The notes: a model not told the origin generated them from the letters alone. A stretch of DNA of 64,000 bases from Acanthosepion lycidas (GCA_963932145.1 OZ010573.1:24237260-24301259); one strand, 5' to 3'; numbered from the stretch's first letter, positions 23,035 through 35,565 are shown. Program-made: numbers and translations.

Positions 23035-23525
23035 ATACCATTTGTTTGTGCCTTGAATACTATTGTCATATGTGGTCAGGTGCTCCTACTTTATATCGCA
23101 AGATTCTTGATAAAATCCAAAGAAGGCTCTGCAATGTTATTGGTCCTGACCTGGCATCTTGACTTCTGTCACTTTCCCACCAACACGACATGTCTTCCCC
23201 ATGTCTTTTCTACAAATATTTTCATGACAATTGTTCTGATGAACTTTTTTTCCTTAATGTCTCAACTCTTCTCACTGTTTTACTATTGAACTAACTAGTT
23301 GCAACTGTCTCTTCTATCCTAATAGCTTTTCTCATACCTCCCACTTGTGGAACTCCTTCCTGATTTCTTCCTTTAAAAATTTAAATGCCACATTAATTGC
23401 CATCTTCTGTCTTTTTGAATCCTGCTCCTTTATTGTCCTTTCTCTTGACTAAAGTTTTTCTCTTTCACTCTCTGTAACCCCCTGTGTGTTAGTGGTATTA
23501 TTGCCTTGGTTGGGCTGAAATGATA
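23035..23525 (+). pseudogene. LINE-A fragment, 3' part
   Basis: Landmarks in order: ATACTATTGTCATATGTGGT (E-Y-C-C-H-x-W region), CTTGATAAAATCCAAAGAAG (L-D-K-I-Q-R), TGTTATTGGTCCTGACCTGG (V-I-G-P-D-L), CTACAAATATTTTCATG (Y-K-Y-F-H), ACTTGTGGAACTCC and CTCTGTAACCCCCTGTGTG, ending GGGCTGAAATGAT and an A/AT-rich tail. The protein frame is broken by stops and small deletions. Confidence 0.78.
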
Positions 23526-24054
23526 AAAAAAAATTTATATATATATATATATTCAGCTTAGTATTTGTAATATAACTTTGCAGTTTTACTCTGAACATAA
23601 TTCATCTTCTAATTGTGTATCTGTATAAATAAGGAAATATACATTTTTTTATCACTTTTTTTAAATATTTAAAAAAAAATAAAAACCAATAGTTGTGTGA
23701 ATATGTATTTTTAATACTTTAAAAATTAAAAAAAAAATTAGTAAATGTTTATGCAACTATATCTCAGGTAGGATTTATTAAATATATGAAATTCTTCATT
23801 CATTTGAATGCATTGGTTTTCAGAATCCTTTGTCATATTTCTCTCCTTGTAAATCAGTTTTCTTAATTCTTCCTTCAGTTTAAATTCTCATGTAGTCAGC
23901 TTTTTACTATTATATTTTTATCATAAAAATGAATGGAAAAATATATGGAACCAAATTGTTTTATTAACTGCACTCAAATGAAATCCTTATTTCAGAGAAT
24001 CATAAAAGTTCAAAACATATTTTTGTATTGTATGAATAATTTCTTTTTCCAAAT
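23526..24054. other. AT-rich DNA with a short (AT)n tract, nothing else recognised
   Basis: (TA)n at about 23535-23553 lies in the LINE-A tail, as at 18143. The rest is A/T-rich without features. Confidence 0.45.
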
Positions 24055-24285
24055 GAATATTGTATTAACAATCTTTTGAGAATAACAATTTTTCCAGATA
24101 CATATCCTACTATTTAACCCATAGCTAGGAGGTTGGTTCATACCTTTCCCAGGGGTATTTGCATGTAAGTGAATATAATGAACTCAATTTGAACTTTGCT
24201 CTGATTTTTTTCATACTGAGCTGCTATCCATTACACCAGATGCACATCCCGTGCCTTGGGAGTAAAAAGGGTATATTTTAGAGCC
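24055..24285 (-). mobile_element. SINE-B copy with tRNA-like head
   Basis: On the minus strand the head reads CATCTGGTGTAATGGATAGC and AGCTC (A-box), then AAGTTCAAATTGAG (B-box-like). The body follows: TATATTCACTTACATGCAAA, CCCTGGGAAAGGTATGAACC and CTAGCTATGGGTTAAATAG. Its 3' flank (AGAATAACAATTTTTCCAGA, 24079-24098) recurs beside the copy at 30715, so either it belongs to the element or both inserted into one older repeat. Confidence 0.72.
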
Positions 24286-25282
24286 CTCACTCTCATATGA
24301 ATTTGAGTTTTGTGAAAATATGTCAAAGGCCATTTCTATGGCTATGACTGAATATTAACATTTCAAAATGGAATTTGATGATTCATCCATTGAAATTTGC
24401 AATTTTATTTTAAAATTTGAACACATTTTAGCACTCATCTGGATGTTTTGTATTGTAATATCACCAGGAATTAAGTCAAACGCTTTGAGAATACATGTAT
24501 GAATATATAATGGCAATTTCAACATAGAAATAATTGCAGTTTTTTTCTTGGGTATCAAAATAATGAATCTTTTATAATATTTTATATTTATTGATCCTTA
24601 CTCTCTTCTTTGAGCATTCACCAGCAGTACTTATCAACAGTTCTGACAAATTAAATATATTGAGAAAAATCATCAAAGAATTTTAGCAGTTTTTTTTTTA
24701 TAAGGAAATCCACAAATTATCTGAAAGTCATTGAAAGCCAAGAAAAGTTCTTTGGTGATTAAATAATAAGCATCTTTGTCCAACACTGCAATCTGCTACA
24801 AAACCAAAAGATTGACCTGAAAAGTAGTCACTTTTTTAAATAACTTTGTCACATCTAGACTTTCACATCAATATCAGATATGGCATTCAACTCCTTCAGA
24901 AATGTACACTATTTACATTATTCAGAAATATAGACAGATCCTTCAGAAATGTCCAAAGTGTTTTATCAGATGAATGATTAAAATAATTTCAAATGAATTA
25001 ATCCTATGAATCTTAAAGTAAAGACCATCTTTCTGCAGAGACTGTAGACTGGGGCTACAAAATCACAAAAGAGCTATAGCAAAAACCACATTCCTTAAAC
25101 ACTTCCAACAGCAGCAAAAACAACAAATGAATAGGTAGTACATGTAACTAGTAGAGATAATAATGATATAATTAAGCTGCTAACTTCCTACGCTATCAAA
25201 AACACAGAGCTTGGAAGGAAACTTGAATTAATATTAGAAACACCAATAACTGGATTTAAGAGGTCTAATTTCCTGAAAAACC

Positions 25283-25317
<35 letters not shown>

Positions 25318-27764
25318 AGACAAAAGTAATGCAAATTGTTTAGAATCTTTCCTGTATGGAAACAACTAATTTCATTATTACCATTTTCTCAAAATAGTTC
25401 ATTTATACACAAAAATAAATATGCTAGAAACTTTCATATCAATTTATATGCAAATGTTTCTAGTGAAATATCAGTTTGCAGCTGTGTATTCAGTTTTTAG
25501 TTTTCCAAAAAGAGCACTGCAAACTTTTATATACACCTTAAATGCAATCTGCAAATGGTATGAATTTGTTTCCCCTGTGGAAATTGATTGCTGGGTTAAT
25601 AATTTATTCTTTCTCACTTGACTGGTATTTTAACAAATTAACTGGTTGGTTCATTTTTCTGCTTAAGATTCAAGATAGTAGCCAAATGATTCTGTTTTGA
25701 AATCATTTTGAGTATAATCAAATCACCCTCATCCGTCAGGGGAACTACTTTGGCAAGTGCTGCTTACGATAACCAACATGGAAATCTAGCCACACCCACT
25801 CATTGGATTGGTGGAGTCTCTTAACCAACACCAGAATCTACACCAATGAAAATGTTTACATTAATATGCTTCATTGTTATTTCCTCAGCACTCTGCTAGT
25901 TTTGCCATTAAACAAATGCAAATTTGAATTGTGATTATCTATAGGTATTTTTTAAAGTTTACCTGAAAAGTAAGAATAAAACGAAACATTTTTGCCTTTT
26001 TATTTTTTTATTTATTTTTTTAAGTCATTCATGCAAATACACATTTATTTGGTCTTTCCTTTCTATCTCTTCTGGATAGCAGCTTACAGCACCCACATAC
26101 ACTGGTCTGCCTCAAAAATCAATTCTCTGGCATATGTGCATATACATGTTGAAGTACTTACTACTACTACTACTTCTGCTACTGCTGCAGCTACCACCAT
26201 CATTTGTGGTAGGTAGCTGTCTATTTTGTTCTTGTTTTCTTTTAGTTTTCTTTTAATGTGCACATGGTTGTGATCATTGCATATGTCACTGTCATGTAAA
26301 TGAGTTTTAAGGCCTGTTTATCCTAGTCTTGAGATATTTCTGCTCAATGACTCAGGTTGGGTAGCAGCTGCATCAGTGACCCTAACAGCAGCAGCAGGTT
26401 GTTTCCACAAGTGCACTGGCTACAACAATGATGACAGCAGCAATGACAGAAGCGTCAGCAATAGTAGTTGCTTGCTTGCTTACTTGCTTCAGCAAAGTGG
26501 TTGCGATATAAACAGCCGTGGTGTTCTTCACGGATGACACCTTGCTTTTTTAATGGCACCTCTTTTCCTGTAAGAGTCGACAAAAGGGATATTTTTGTCT
26601 TGTGTAATTTTATGTCAAATTGAAATGACCCATACAAATGATGATGAGCCAAAATGTTTATTTTGGGAATTGAGTTAGGTATTGAATATTGTTGTGGTGG
26701 TTTATTTTTTCTTTTATTTTTTCTTATTTTTCTCTTAGAAACAATTAATTTTGCCCAGAAATAAATTGAAAATTATAAAATATTTTTTTATTAAAAAGCA
26801 TCAGATGAGAATATAAATTTATCATTTTTCAGTGTTACTTTTTAAGGATTATTTTGGTATAATTGCATCACTTAGTAAGATTTTCTTGCATATTTGTATT
26901 CAATGGTTTACTCCTGATATTACTTAGTTGCCTAGAATTTCCTGGAGCACTGTGAGTACCTCTGCACTTATGACTTGGTAATGCCTCACTTGCTAGGGAG
27001 TTGCAAAAATTAGCATTGCTTTGTGACGGAAGTCAACCTCACAGAAGTTTATGTGTTTGTAATATATACCCAGTTATTGTCATTTATTCATATCTATATT
27101 GTTATGACTTCTGTTAAAAAAAAAAGAAATGATGACTCCCAAAATATACAAATGCATGAACTCTTGCATGAAGTCTGTGAAAAATTTAAAACTGTTCCAG
27201 CTGCAAGCAGTTTACATTTTAATGTCAAGGATGCCAGCACCATTTTCTTTGTGACATATTTTTTTTATTTTTTTTTTTTCCTTCTTTTTTTCTTTTACTT
27301 TTTTAATTCTTTGCTGACCAATAAATGATATGTGATCATTTGGAGTTATTGATTTTTGACTATTATGACTGCGAACATGTTACATTTGGTTGGCACTGTA
27401 GTCATCAGTCATCACATTATTGTTTCAAATGCTATAGGGAGAAAGATAAACACAGAAAGCTAAGTAAGTTTCTTTTTTTTTTTTTTTTTTTCTCTTCCTT
27501 TCTTGCTTTGTCTTTCTCCTATGATTGTCTAAGAGATTAACACCTCCTACCATTCCTTTTATGGAACTTGTCTTCGTAGACATTCCGGTTTGTTGCCATT
27601 CTTCACTTCCTTTTGCAATTTTTGTAATGATCTGTGTGTTTGATTATCACTTTACATGGGATTACATCTTGGTAGCGAATATTTGGAGACTTTTTGAACA
27701 GAACATAGTTTTAGCAGCTAGTCCTGTTTCCTGTGCAAATCAAAATGAAGTATTGATAAATTAA
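24286..27764. other. AT-rich DNA, no gene recognised
   Basis: The stretch contains an A-run of about 29 nt (25286-25314), a short (TAC)n tract near 26157-26176, and a less AT-biased segment at 25725-25860 with ATTGG/CCAAT motifs (for example CATTGGATTGGTGG near 25802). The segment 26330-26600 has CAG/TGCT-rich wording but no readable conserved protein. T-rich tracts occur at 27259-27300 and 27472-27492. Confidence 0.45.
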
Positions 27765-27850
27765 CAGATAGGGGTTAAGAAACCTCACCAACATAGCGTT
27801 GAAGCTAAAAACTGTGCATGTTATGATCCTGTGCTCTAACCACCAAACCA
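27765..27850 (-). repeat. tRNA-like remnant
   Basis: The minus strand reads CATGGTTTGGTGGTTAGAGC (A-box-like), a GGATCATAACATG segment resembling the anticodon arm of cephalopod tRNA-derived SINEs, and a weak B-box-like AGCTTCAACGC. It is too degenerate to be a tRNA gene. Confidence 0.35.
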
Positions 27851-28266
27851 TGTCTTGATATTAGCTATTGCTTCTATTTCTTGAAGGAAATCACTTAGCG
27901 AAAATATGCTTATTTTTGAGTTGATAGTTGAACGCTACTACAACTGCTAATTAATTGAAAATATGACCAAGCATTGGATACTTGGAAAAATCTGACTTAA
28001 ATACAACTAGTTTTGACCATTAAATGAAATTTTAGAATATTTTCATATAATTTTAGCTATTTAGTATATAAAGCAACCTGTTCAGTTTCCTGAATGAAAA
28101 AAAGACCTTTATTTTTGTCATATTTGTTGAATTAGAACAGAATATTTAATTTCTCAAATGTTAATTTGTATATTATTGAACTGCTTAGTGATTGAGGTGG
28201 TTGTTTATTTTTTACCAGCTCTAGTGGTCATTGTTTAAAGCTATTCAGAAACATGAATTTTGAATG

Positions 28267-28307
<41 letters not shown>

Positions 28308-28549
28308 GCAGGAAAGCTTTCTCAACTTGAAAGGTTAACATAACACTATATTTTTATCTGCATTTTCCGTATTAATTTTTCCTTGGGTTGCACTGTTTCT
28401 TAAATATCAGTTTTTGTTATAAACTAACATTTTTGCCTGTTATATATAATTGTTTTTGCTCTTATATTTATTTTTTTAAACCATTTCTCTTCTGACAATA
28501 ATGATTTCCACACTTCTAATGTCCTTTTCTTTAATAGCTGTAAATTGTG
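27851..28549. other. AT-rich DNA with a 33-nt T-run, nothing else recognised
   Basis: The T-run at about 28269-28302 is among the longest in the window. No frame or repeat family was seen otherwise. Confidence 0.45.
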
Positions 28550-28825
28550 AATTACCATGATACTGTTCTTAGGAAAGGTAGTGGTTTCCCATTGCTTTCT
28601 CTATAGTTTTGAATTCGGAATTCTTAAGACTGGTTGTTCTATCAAAGCAACGGAACCCAGTTTGCCCTCACAATTTTTACCCCATAGCTTCAGAGAGGAG
28701 AGATGGCTTCATGATTTTCCTCTGGATATTAATGCAACATGAATATGACAGACTTGATTAGAATTTGAATTCTGCCTACTGATTCCATTTCCTACACTGA
28801 TAACTGTTATGCCACCTGCAGATCC
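28550..28825 (-). mobile_element. SINE-B copy with weak tRNA-like head
   Basis: The minus strand starts with AGGTGGCATAACAGTTATC (A-box-like) and GAATTCAAATTCTAATC (B-box-like), then TCTCTGAAGCTATGGGGTAA, GCAAACTGGGTTCCG, ACAACCAGTCTTAAGAATTC, GAATTCAAAACTATAGAG and GCAATGGGAAACCACTACC. This copy retains more of the 3' body than most. Confidence 0.62.
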
Positions 28826-29162
28826 TTATATTAATATGCGTATTCTTAAAATAAAAAGCAAGGACCATATCTGGATAATGTGTTTAACATGTTGAAATGT
28901 TATCGGGATCACTTTTCTATTTAGGCTGACTCAGTTGGACCAGTTTGACAAATTGTTTTTGTTTATCTACTGTTGTCATGAAAGGAAACTGAAATTGCTT
29001 AGACTATTTGGGGTACAGACTTTGAAAGCTAAAGAAACTCTTTAAGTCATAGTTAAGTTTAGTCTGACACATGACTAGAGTAGTGGAGTACCCATATCAA
29101 GATTGACTTCCTATACTAATAATGATTTAGTAACCTATTGACTGTCAGCGTAAATTTTTCAC

Positions 29163-29524
29163 TCCTCTCTCTCTTTCCATCTCTCTCTCTCTCTCTTTCC
29201 ATCTCTCTCTCTCTTTCCATCTCTCTCTCTCTTTCCATCTCTCTCTCTCTTTCCATCTCTCTCTCTCTTTCCATCTCTCTCTCTCTTTCCATCTCTCTCT
29301 CTCTTTCCATCTCTCTCTCTATCTCTCTCTATCTCTATCTCTCTCTCTCCAGTCTTTATCTCTCTCTCTCCAGTCTTTATCTCTCTCTCTCTCCAGTCTT
29401 TATCTCTCTCTCTCTCCAGTCTTTATCTCTCTCTCTCTAGTCTTTATCTCTCTCTCTCTAGTCTTTATCTCTCTCTCTCTAGTCTTTATCTCTCTCTCTC
29501 TAGTCTTTATCTCTCTCTTTATCT
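29163..29524. repeat. Two-domain CT minisatellite
   Basis: The left domain has about eight units of CTCTCTCTCTCTTTCCAT (18 bp). The right domain has about eight units of (CT)n followed by CCAGTCTTTAT and later TAGTCTTTAT (21-23 bp). The change from CCAG to TAG runs along the array in order, so newer units descend from neighbours by local duplication. The open frames on both strands (poly EREREM and poly SLSLSI) come only from the repeat. Confidence 0.92.
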
Positions 29525-30439
29525 CAATACAGGAGGCAATGAGAATGTGACACTTGTTTTATTTGCAGAAGAGATCAAATTTGGGAGCTTTTTATTTATT
29601 TTATTTTCTGCTTGTAGTGCATGGCAGCAGAAGTCATTTTCCATTTTGCTAATATTGTCCATCTTATTTTATTTCCTAATGTTTTCACTTTTATTGTTTA
29701 CTGAACCTCATTTTACGGAGATATGTGTTCCCTCAATTCTATATAAATATTTGTGAAACAATTTACTCAGATCAAATGAGGAACATGTAAGTGCCAATAT
29801 AAATGGTTTAAAACAAAACATCTGTCAAATGAGCCATGTATCTTAAAGTGATTTAAATTAAAGAAATTTGACAGCCTTTCAGAGTTTTGTTTTTATATAA
29901 TGTGAAGAATTTGTCTGTTTGATAGACGGCAAATCATTTTATTTACAATCCTTAAATTTGTCATGTAGACGTATTGTACACAGTGGTGGTGTTAGATGGG
30001 TTAACATAAAAAAGAATTGTTTTTATGGAGAAAGATGTTTACCTTCTTTCTGTTGTATGGTTTTATCTTTAATAGTAACAATTACTATTTGCCAAAAAAC
30101 TGTATATTAGAATTATTTGAAAATAAATAAAAATAAATACAGGGAGCTCCTCTATAGGAAGTTGAAATCCAGCTATATTTAAGGTTATTTTTAGTTGTAT
30201 TACTAATAATAGCTAATGAAAAGTGGAAAGATGTCTAGTGTTAAATGGTTTTTGAATAGATGTGCTTAGAATTTATAAAAATAATTTTTTTGTAATAAAC
30301 TGTGAAAATATTCGATGGAAGATGAAAAGAAATTAAAGCAAAAAAATATTTTCTATAAAATAACATTTCAATGAAATAATGTTTAATTTCTGAGGAGTTA
30401 ACATTATTTCATTTGTTCTCATCTTCATTATAACAAGGT
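29525..30439. other. AT-rich DNA, nothing recognised
   Basis: Short open frames only, none conserved in my reading. Confidence 0.45.
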
Positions 30440-30640
30440 GAGATAGCCCTAGACATATACAACAGGATGAGGAGAACTCTCTCTCTCTTTCTTCATAGAT
30501 TAAATGAAGGATTCAGTTTGAAATTCCCAGAACAAGGTTACTCAGATTGAGAGACTCTTAAAGGAGGCCAGAATGTACAACAAACAAAACAGTATAATAA
30601 CAACAACAAAGACGATTGGATTGATTTGTTTTTGACAACT
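30440..30640 (+). mobile_element. SINE-A copy, diverged
   Basis: The plus strand shows ATTAAATGAAGGATTCAGTT and TGAAATTCCC, then AAGGAGGCCAGAATGTACAA and CAACAACAAAGACGATTGG. This is the end of the SINE-A body with substitutions. The variant resembles the copies at 45885 and 52540 (AAATTCC instead of CATTCCAACC). Confidence 0.55.
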
Positions 30641-30714
30641 TATCAACCCTTTGTGTATTATTTAAAGCTAAAACATATTTTCGGAGTGTAAATTTTTTTT
30701 TTTTTTTTTGTGGT

Positions 30715-30900
30715 GAGTGAATATTGCATTAACAAATTTTTTTTTTAAAGAATAACAATGATTTTTCCAGATATTCCCTACTATTTAACCCATAGGTGAG
30801 GGAAGAGATATATTCATACCCTTTCCCAACGGTATATGTATGCAAGTCAATGTAAAGAACCCAACAGTTGCTATCAATTACATCAACAGCACATCCCAAT
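30715..30900 (-). mobile_element. SINE-B copy, partial
   Basis: The plus-strand text CTACTATTTAACCCATAGGT, TTCATACCCTTTCCCAACGG and GCAAGTCAATGTAAAGAAC is the reverse of the SINE-B body. The flank AAGAATAACAATGATTTTTC (about 30748) matches the flank of the 24055 copy. The tRNA head is almost lost (GATGTGCTGTTGATGTAATT on the minus strand). Confidence 0.55.
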
Positions 30901-31055
30901 GAAAATTAATCTGAATGTACAGCTACTTTGTAAAAATTCCTGTGGAGATGCAAAATAATTCTTAGCGCAACCCACTTTCCAAAATCAAACATCTGGGATT
31001 TTTTTTTTTTTAAGGTTTTCTTGGTTAGGGTGAACACTTTCCTGCAACTCCTTGT

Positions 31056-31332
31056 ATGCAAAAATATGTAACAAAGTTTGTGTTTACTATTTACATTATT
31101 CAGGCTATTGTTCTTATCTTTGTCACCATATTTATTACATTTCGGCTGTTGTATGCTCCGGCCTTCTTCAGGTGGTTGGAATGTCAAACTGAACCTTTTA
31201 TTTCACTCACTGGGGTAGACTGTTCCAGTTCCACGTGCCATGTTTAATGGATGTCAGTTATCAGTTATCTCCTGTTAATTCCCCTCTCTAAGTTCTCCAT
31301 GGAGCATACAATGGCAGAAACGTAATAAATAT
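31056..31332 (-). mobile_element. SINE-A copy, long body
   Basis: The minus strand runs GAGGGGAATTAACAGGAGAT, AACTGATAACTGACATCC, CATGGCACGTGGAACTGG, AACAGTCTACCCCAGTGAG, AAATAAAAGGTTCAGTTTGA, CCACCTGAAGAAGGCCGGAG, GTAATAAATATGGTGACAAA and ATAGCCTGAATAATGTAAAT. It matches the reverse copy at 44822 nearly end to end and defines the longest SINE-A body in the window. Confidence 0.78.
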
Positions 31333-32339
31333 GGTAAATACTTTTTTACTTTGTGGGTACCACTAATTTATGTAGTGATGAGTAATTTATCTTTTCATTA
31401 TCTGTCACTCCAAAAATATCAAATGATTATTACGGTGAGTATCAATGTACACTTCCCACATTCTAATTAAGTTACAAATTGTCCTGGAAATTTCTTTTTT
31501 TTTTTTTTTTTTTTTTTTATTAAAGTTAGAATATTTTTTCAAACAAAACTCTTGCTATGATGTATTGTTTCTACTGTTTTATGTTAATAAAGTCATAAAG
31601 AATGATCAAATCCTAGGATAGATAACCTTTTGGGGGATTTTGTTCTTTTGTTAAAACAAGGTTACAAAATTTATTTGAAAGTGAATCTAAAATACCAAAA
31701 TAACATGCCAATTTGAGACCAAGGCAAAAAAGGAAACTTGTAATAGTGATCAGTCAGTTTGGTTATACTATCAAATATAATTAGTCAAATAAGCTCCAAA
31801 AATGTCATAAGTTTTTGCTTGTGACTATCACCATTAGAAAAACTACTACAAAATTTGTTAATTTTTTAAGTTAAATTTCACTTTATAGATTTTCATTTTT
31901 TTTTTTTTTTTTTTTTTTCATAAATGTTTTGGCCTGTTTTCATTTGTTTTTGTCAGAAAAATATGGTAGCTGGATGTGTGTCTACTTTTCGTAAGAAGAA
32001 AATATAATTTATAGAGGAATGAAACTCTTCACTCCTATTCTTGGGATATATCCTAAAAATTCATCCCATTTTGTCAGCAAGCTTGTATGTGGTAAACAAT
32101 GTGTGGGTTTATTCATTAAACATTAGGGGTTAATGTTACAGAACAATGATGAAAAGAATGGTATATCTTATCCCAACATTTGTAATAAGGTTTGTAGAAT
32201 GGTTTTGTTTATTGGACATTATAAATAGGCTGGACAGCATAGCCAGAGAAGTGGCATTACTGTTGTGGGTATTTGTGAAATGTGCATGTTATAGTGATTT
32301 TTTTTCAAGCTTAGTTTAGATGTGGCAAAAGGCCAAAAG
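31333..32339. other. AT-rich DNA with two long T-runs, no gene recognised
   Basis: T-runs occupy about 31495-31519 and 31888-31918. Nothing else was recognised. Confidence 0.45.
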
Positions 32340-32343
32340 TAGG

Positions 32344-32431
32344 AGGCACTCAGTGAGGATCGAACTCGCTACTCAGTTGTAATTGTTTTAGCCACACAAC
32401 CTTGCTAACCATTACACCACCACAAGGTGCC
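32344..32431 (-). repeat. tRNA-like sequence, probably a SINE head
   Basis: The minus strand reads GGCACCTTGTGGTGGTGTAA, TGGTTAGCAAGG (A-box), about 30 bp, GAGTTCGATCCTCAC (B-box) and TGAGTGCC. The first seven bases (GGCACCT) can pair with the last seven (GAGTGCC) with one mismatch and one G-U, like an acceptor stem. The middle does not form a regular anticodon arm, so I do not call a functional tRNA. Both RNA polymerase III boxes are well kept, better than in most SINE heads here. Confidence 0.55.
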
Positions 32432-33108
32432 CAAATGTGCATGTTATAAGTATCTTTTAATTCTTTTATTTGTTACTTGTTATATATGTGGCAAAAGTTA
32501 TAAAGAATGGTTCTCACCAAGTACTCGGACATTATTTGTTTTCTTTGAATGTATCTGTATTTGATTGATGTTGTAACGAAAGTTCTGGTTACTTATAACA
32601 TGTCTAATACAAGGTTTCACTCACTATGACTTATCACATCAAATGGCTAACTCACGCTCTCACTTAACTGTTACCTATTCATATAGTTTAGTCTTCAGCC
32701 AAACAGAAGTGGAAAGTAATGTCAGTAGAAGCGAGAGTAAATTCTGTCTGAATTTCTGAGAACAGGTTTGTGGTGAGCATAAGACCCCGTAGGTGTTCAA
32801 AGGGCTTCGTTGAGAGAATCTCTGTTCATTGCTATAAACAAAATCTCAGGGGTCTGCTCAGTGATGATGGAATGTTACTAGTTTGGTTTTTGTGGTATTG
32901 AATGTGACCAGCCAGTTTTTCCTCATTAATATTCCATTTCTTGAGCATTTTCATCTTCAAATAAGATTTTTTAAGAGAACATTTACCAAGACAGAATTCA
33001 TAGAGATGTCCCATGTAGTTGTTAATCTGTAAATCATTAATGCAATTAGTGTATTTAGGTTTTCTTCTTTCCCTAAGCATGAAAAGTCCTGTTTGAACAT
33101 AAATATTT
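32432..33108. other. AT-rich DNA, nothing recognised
   Basis: The minus-strand frame at 32832-33080 does not resemble a known family. Confidence 0.45.
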
Positions 33109-33350
33109 ATTTTTTTTTTTAATAATTATTTCACTCCAAGTAAGGCAACAAAGCTACTAAGATGGAAAAGATTACTTAGTGTGAAAGATTATAAGAAAAA
33201 GAAAACATTATTAAGGAACAAGAACAGAAATGAAGATACCGATTGATAATGCATTTAAATTTTTGAAGATCGAACTTGACTGGAAATCAAGAAGCTGGAA
33301 GAGTTTCTCAAGCAAAACGTGTGCAAGTATAAACTGTTAGCATAAAAGCA
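33109..33350 (-). mobile_element. LINE-A 3' end, reverse copy
   Basis: The minus strand ends TTGGAGTGAAATAATTATTA (decayed GGGGTGAAATGATT) and upstream has ATTTAAATGCATTATCAATC and GCTTGAGAAACTC. The order and spacing match the reverse copy at 14255. Confidence 0.7.
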
Positions 33351-35565
33351 AAGAATGTTTTTGGAGGATGAAATTGCCTAGGCAAATGAAATTTCATTTG
33401 TTTTCCCTTTTGTGTACATTTCTGTGTATCTACTGAGTTTATTCTGAGAAATCAAATATTATTTTTAAAGTTCTCATCTTATGAATTAGGCTAACAGATT
33501 TGTACGTTTACAATTTTGGATCCAATTTTTAGAGTTTGTTATCTTATTGATTAATATGGATCTCAATTTGAATTGGAAATTTTCAATTTCTTTTCCCTGT
33601 AGTTATGAAATTGAAAGAGCTTTACATGGAATATCAAGAATTTCTTCTCTTTAATTCTCTATTCTAAGCTAAATACAAGAACTTAATTTCATTTTGTGAT
33701 TATTTGCTATTTCAGTCTTAAAATTTGCATTTGAGGATTAAGACAAGATTGAATAGTATCCCTGAGAGTGAATCAATCAATTTGTAGCCTGATATATACT
33801 TATCTGAATTTTGATCCAAAATTTTCATTCATATTTGGTTTATGTATTTTCATTCACCACTGAATCAAGTGCATTGACAAGGAAGGAGATTATACAGAAA
33901 AGTATTTAATGGCTTCTCTTTGACATATTCTAATTTTCAACATAACTATTCTTAAAAACAAAAACCAATTACAGTTGTTGTAAATGCTTATTTCTTTCTT
34001 TTTTTTTTTTTTTTAAATTACAGGTTCAGTTCTATTTATGTTGGAAAATTTAAAAATCTTTAGTCAGTTGACTGAAAAAAAAAACAAAAAAATAAACAAA
34101 ACATTTCTTTATGTTGGCTCTTTGTTTTTGATTCTGAAAATGAGTCTTTGAGTCTATACACATTTCAGTAGATATTTGGCCAAAGTCTTACTTCCTCTGA
34201 TAAACAGAAACAAAACCTTGCTAGTTAGTGTGGAAAATTCTTCCATTCAATTTTCAGTAGAGAATAAAGAAAAAATTTTTGTGAGAAACGCAATAAGGCA
34301 TAGAAAAAAAAAACAAACAAAAACAAACAAAAAAACAAACTGTTCTTGTGCTTTGGAAAACTTAAAAATTCTTCATCTCTGGTCTTGATTGCAGCTAACT
34401 TAAACCATGGAAATTGCAACTGTGGTTTGATCACTATATTGGCAAATGTCAATTGTCAAAACTGAGAGTTGTGATTGTGTGTCAGACTAGGTAGGAAAAA
34501 AATTGTGTATAAACAAATGATGCCATATTCAAAATTGACTAAATCCATCAGATTTTTTAGATATGCAAAGTTGATGGTTAATATTCACTTTATCTGGCAG
34601 AATGGGATTCATATTTATTAGTTATACAAAAAACTTTCTTCAGTTTTATAAAGTTGAAAGCTAATAAGCAAGCTATCAAAGGATGGAATGTCAGATGTCT
34701 CTTTAAATGTACTTGTATTTTAAGACTTATTTTTGTTTTCTTTTCTTATAAGATAAGTTCCACCAATACATGCCAGAGATAGAATGGAGGTATCAATATC
34801 AGTTCAATCCAAACATGACAGGTAACAACTGTGGGTCCATAAAATTGAAGAGTTCAATGCACAAATGCAAAAGCAAGTGTCTCAATAATTTCTAAGCATA
34901 TCACAAATAAAGTGAGGATTGTTATAATTTTGGTTTTTCCACATTGTCACTTAAGTTTTCTTTGAATATTTCTATACTATTGAGCATAACTCTACCTGGT
35001 TCAGAATTGGATCATACAGTATTGTCCTTGTATATTGTACAAACCTCGTTTGTGTCTTATTCTTTTTAACTTGAAAAAAAAAATGAAATAGGCTTAAAAT
35101 GTGACCAGATTTCATTCATCATCTTAAATGATAACAAAAATATGACAATTCTCACGCTAAAAAAAAAAGTATGCCAATGTGACAGTCATTATATCAAAAC
35201 TCAAAAGTGATCTTTTTGAATTAAGTTTTAGCATCATTAAATGTATTTTAATTAAGGACAGTTGAGAATAAACTTTTTGGCCAGCCAACTATAAGTTTTT
35301 TTACAGTACCTGATGTTCCCAATAAACTTTGTATATTTCATCAAAGTACACATATAAAAGCATTTTATTTTAAAAAATGAGACAACAAATGTTTGTTAAA
35401 ACCACAAGATCACTAAGGAAGCCCATTATATACTTTGGTCTGAGCAAAGTTACCTGTTTAAGTCTGTTGTCATGGCAGCTAAGTGGTGAGAACATATTAC
35501 TGGGCCACTAGTTTATTAGGTAGGCCTAAAAAACTTACGTGGCTAGGTTAACCAGTAGGTAGGTA
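33351..35565. other. AT-rich DNA, no gene recognised
   Basis: A T-run lies at about 33999-34014, and an A/C-rich simple tract (AAACAAACAAAAACAAACAA) at about 34309-34336. No family was identified. Confidence 0.45.

Noticed and set aside
29116-29440. Frames encoding poly-EREREM and poly-SLSLSI proteins
   Set aside because: Produced entirely by the CT minisatellite; no flanking coding context.
32344-32431. A functional tRNA gene on the minus strand
   Set aside because: Promoter boxes and acceptor-like ends are present, but the central arm does not fold into a regular anticodon stem-loop and no isotype can be assigned.
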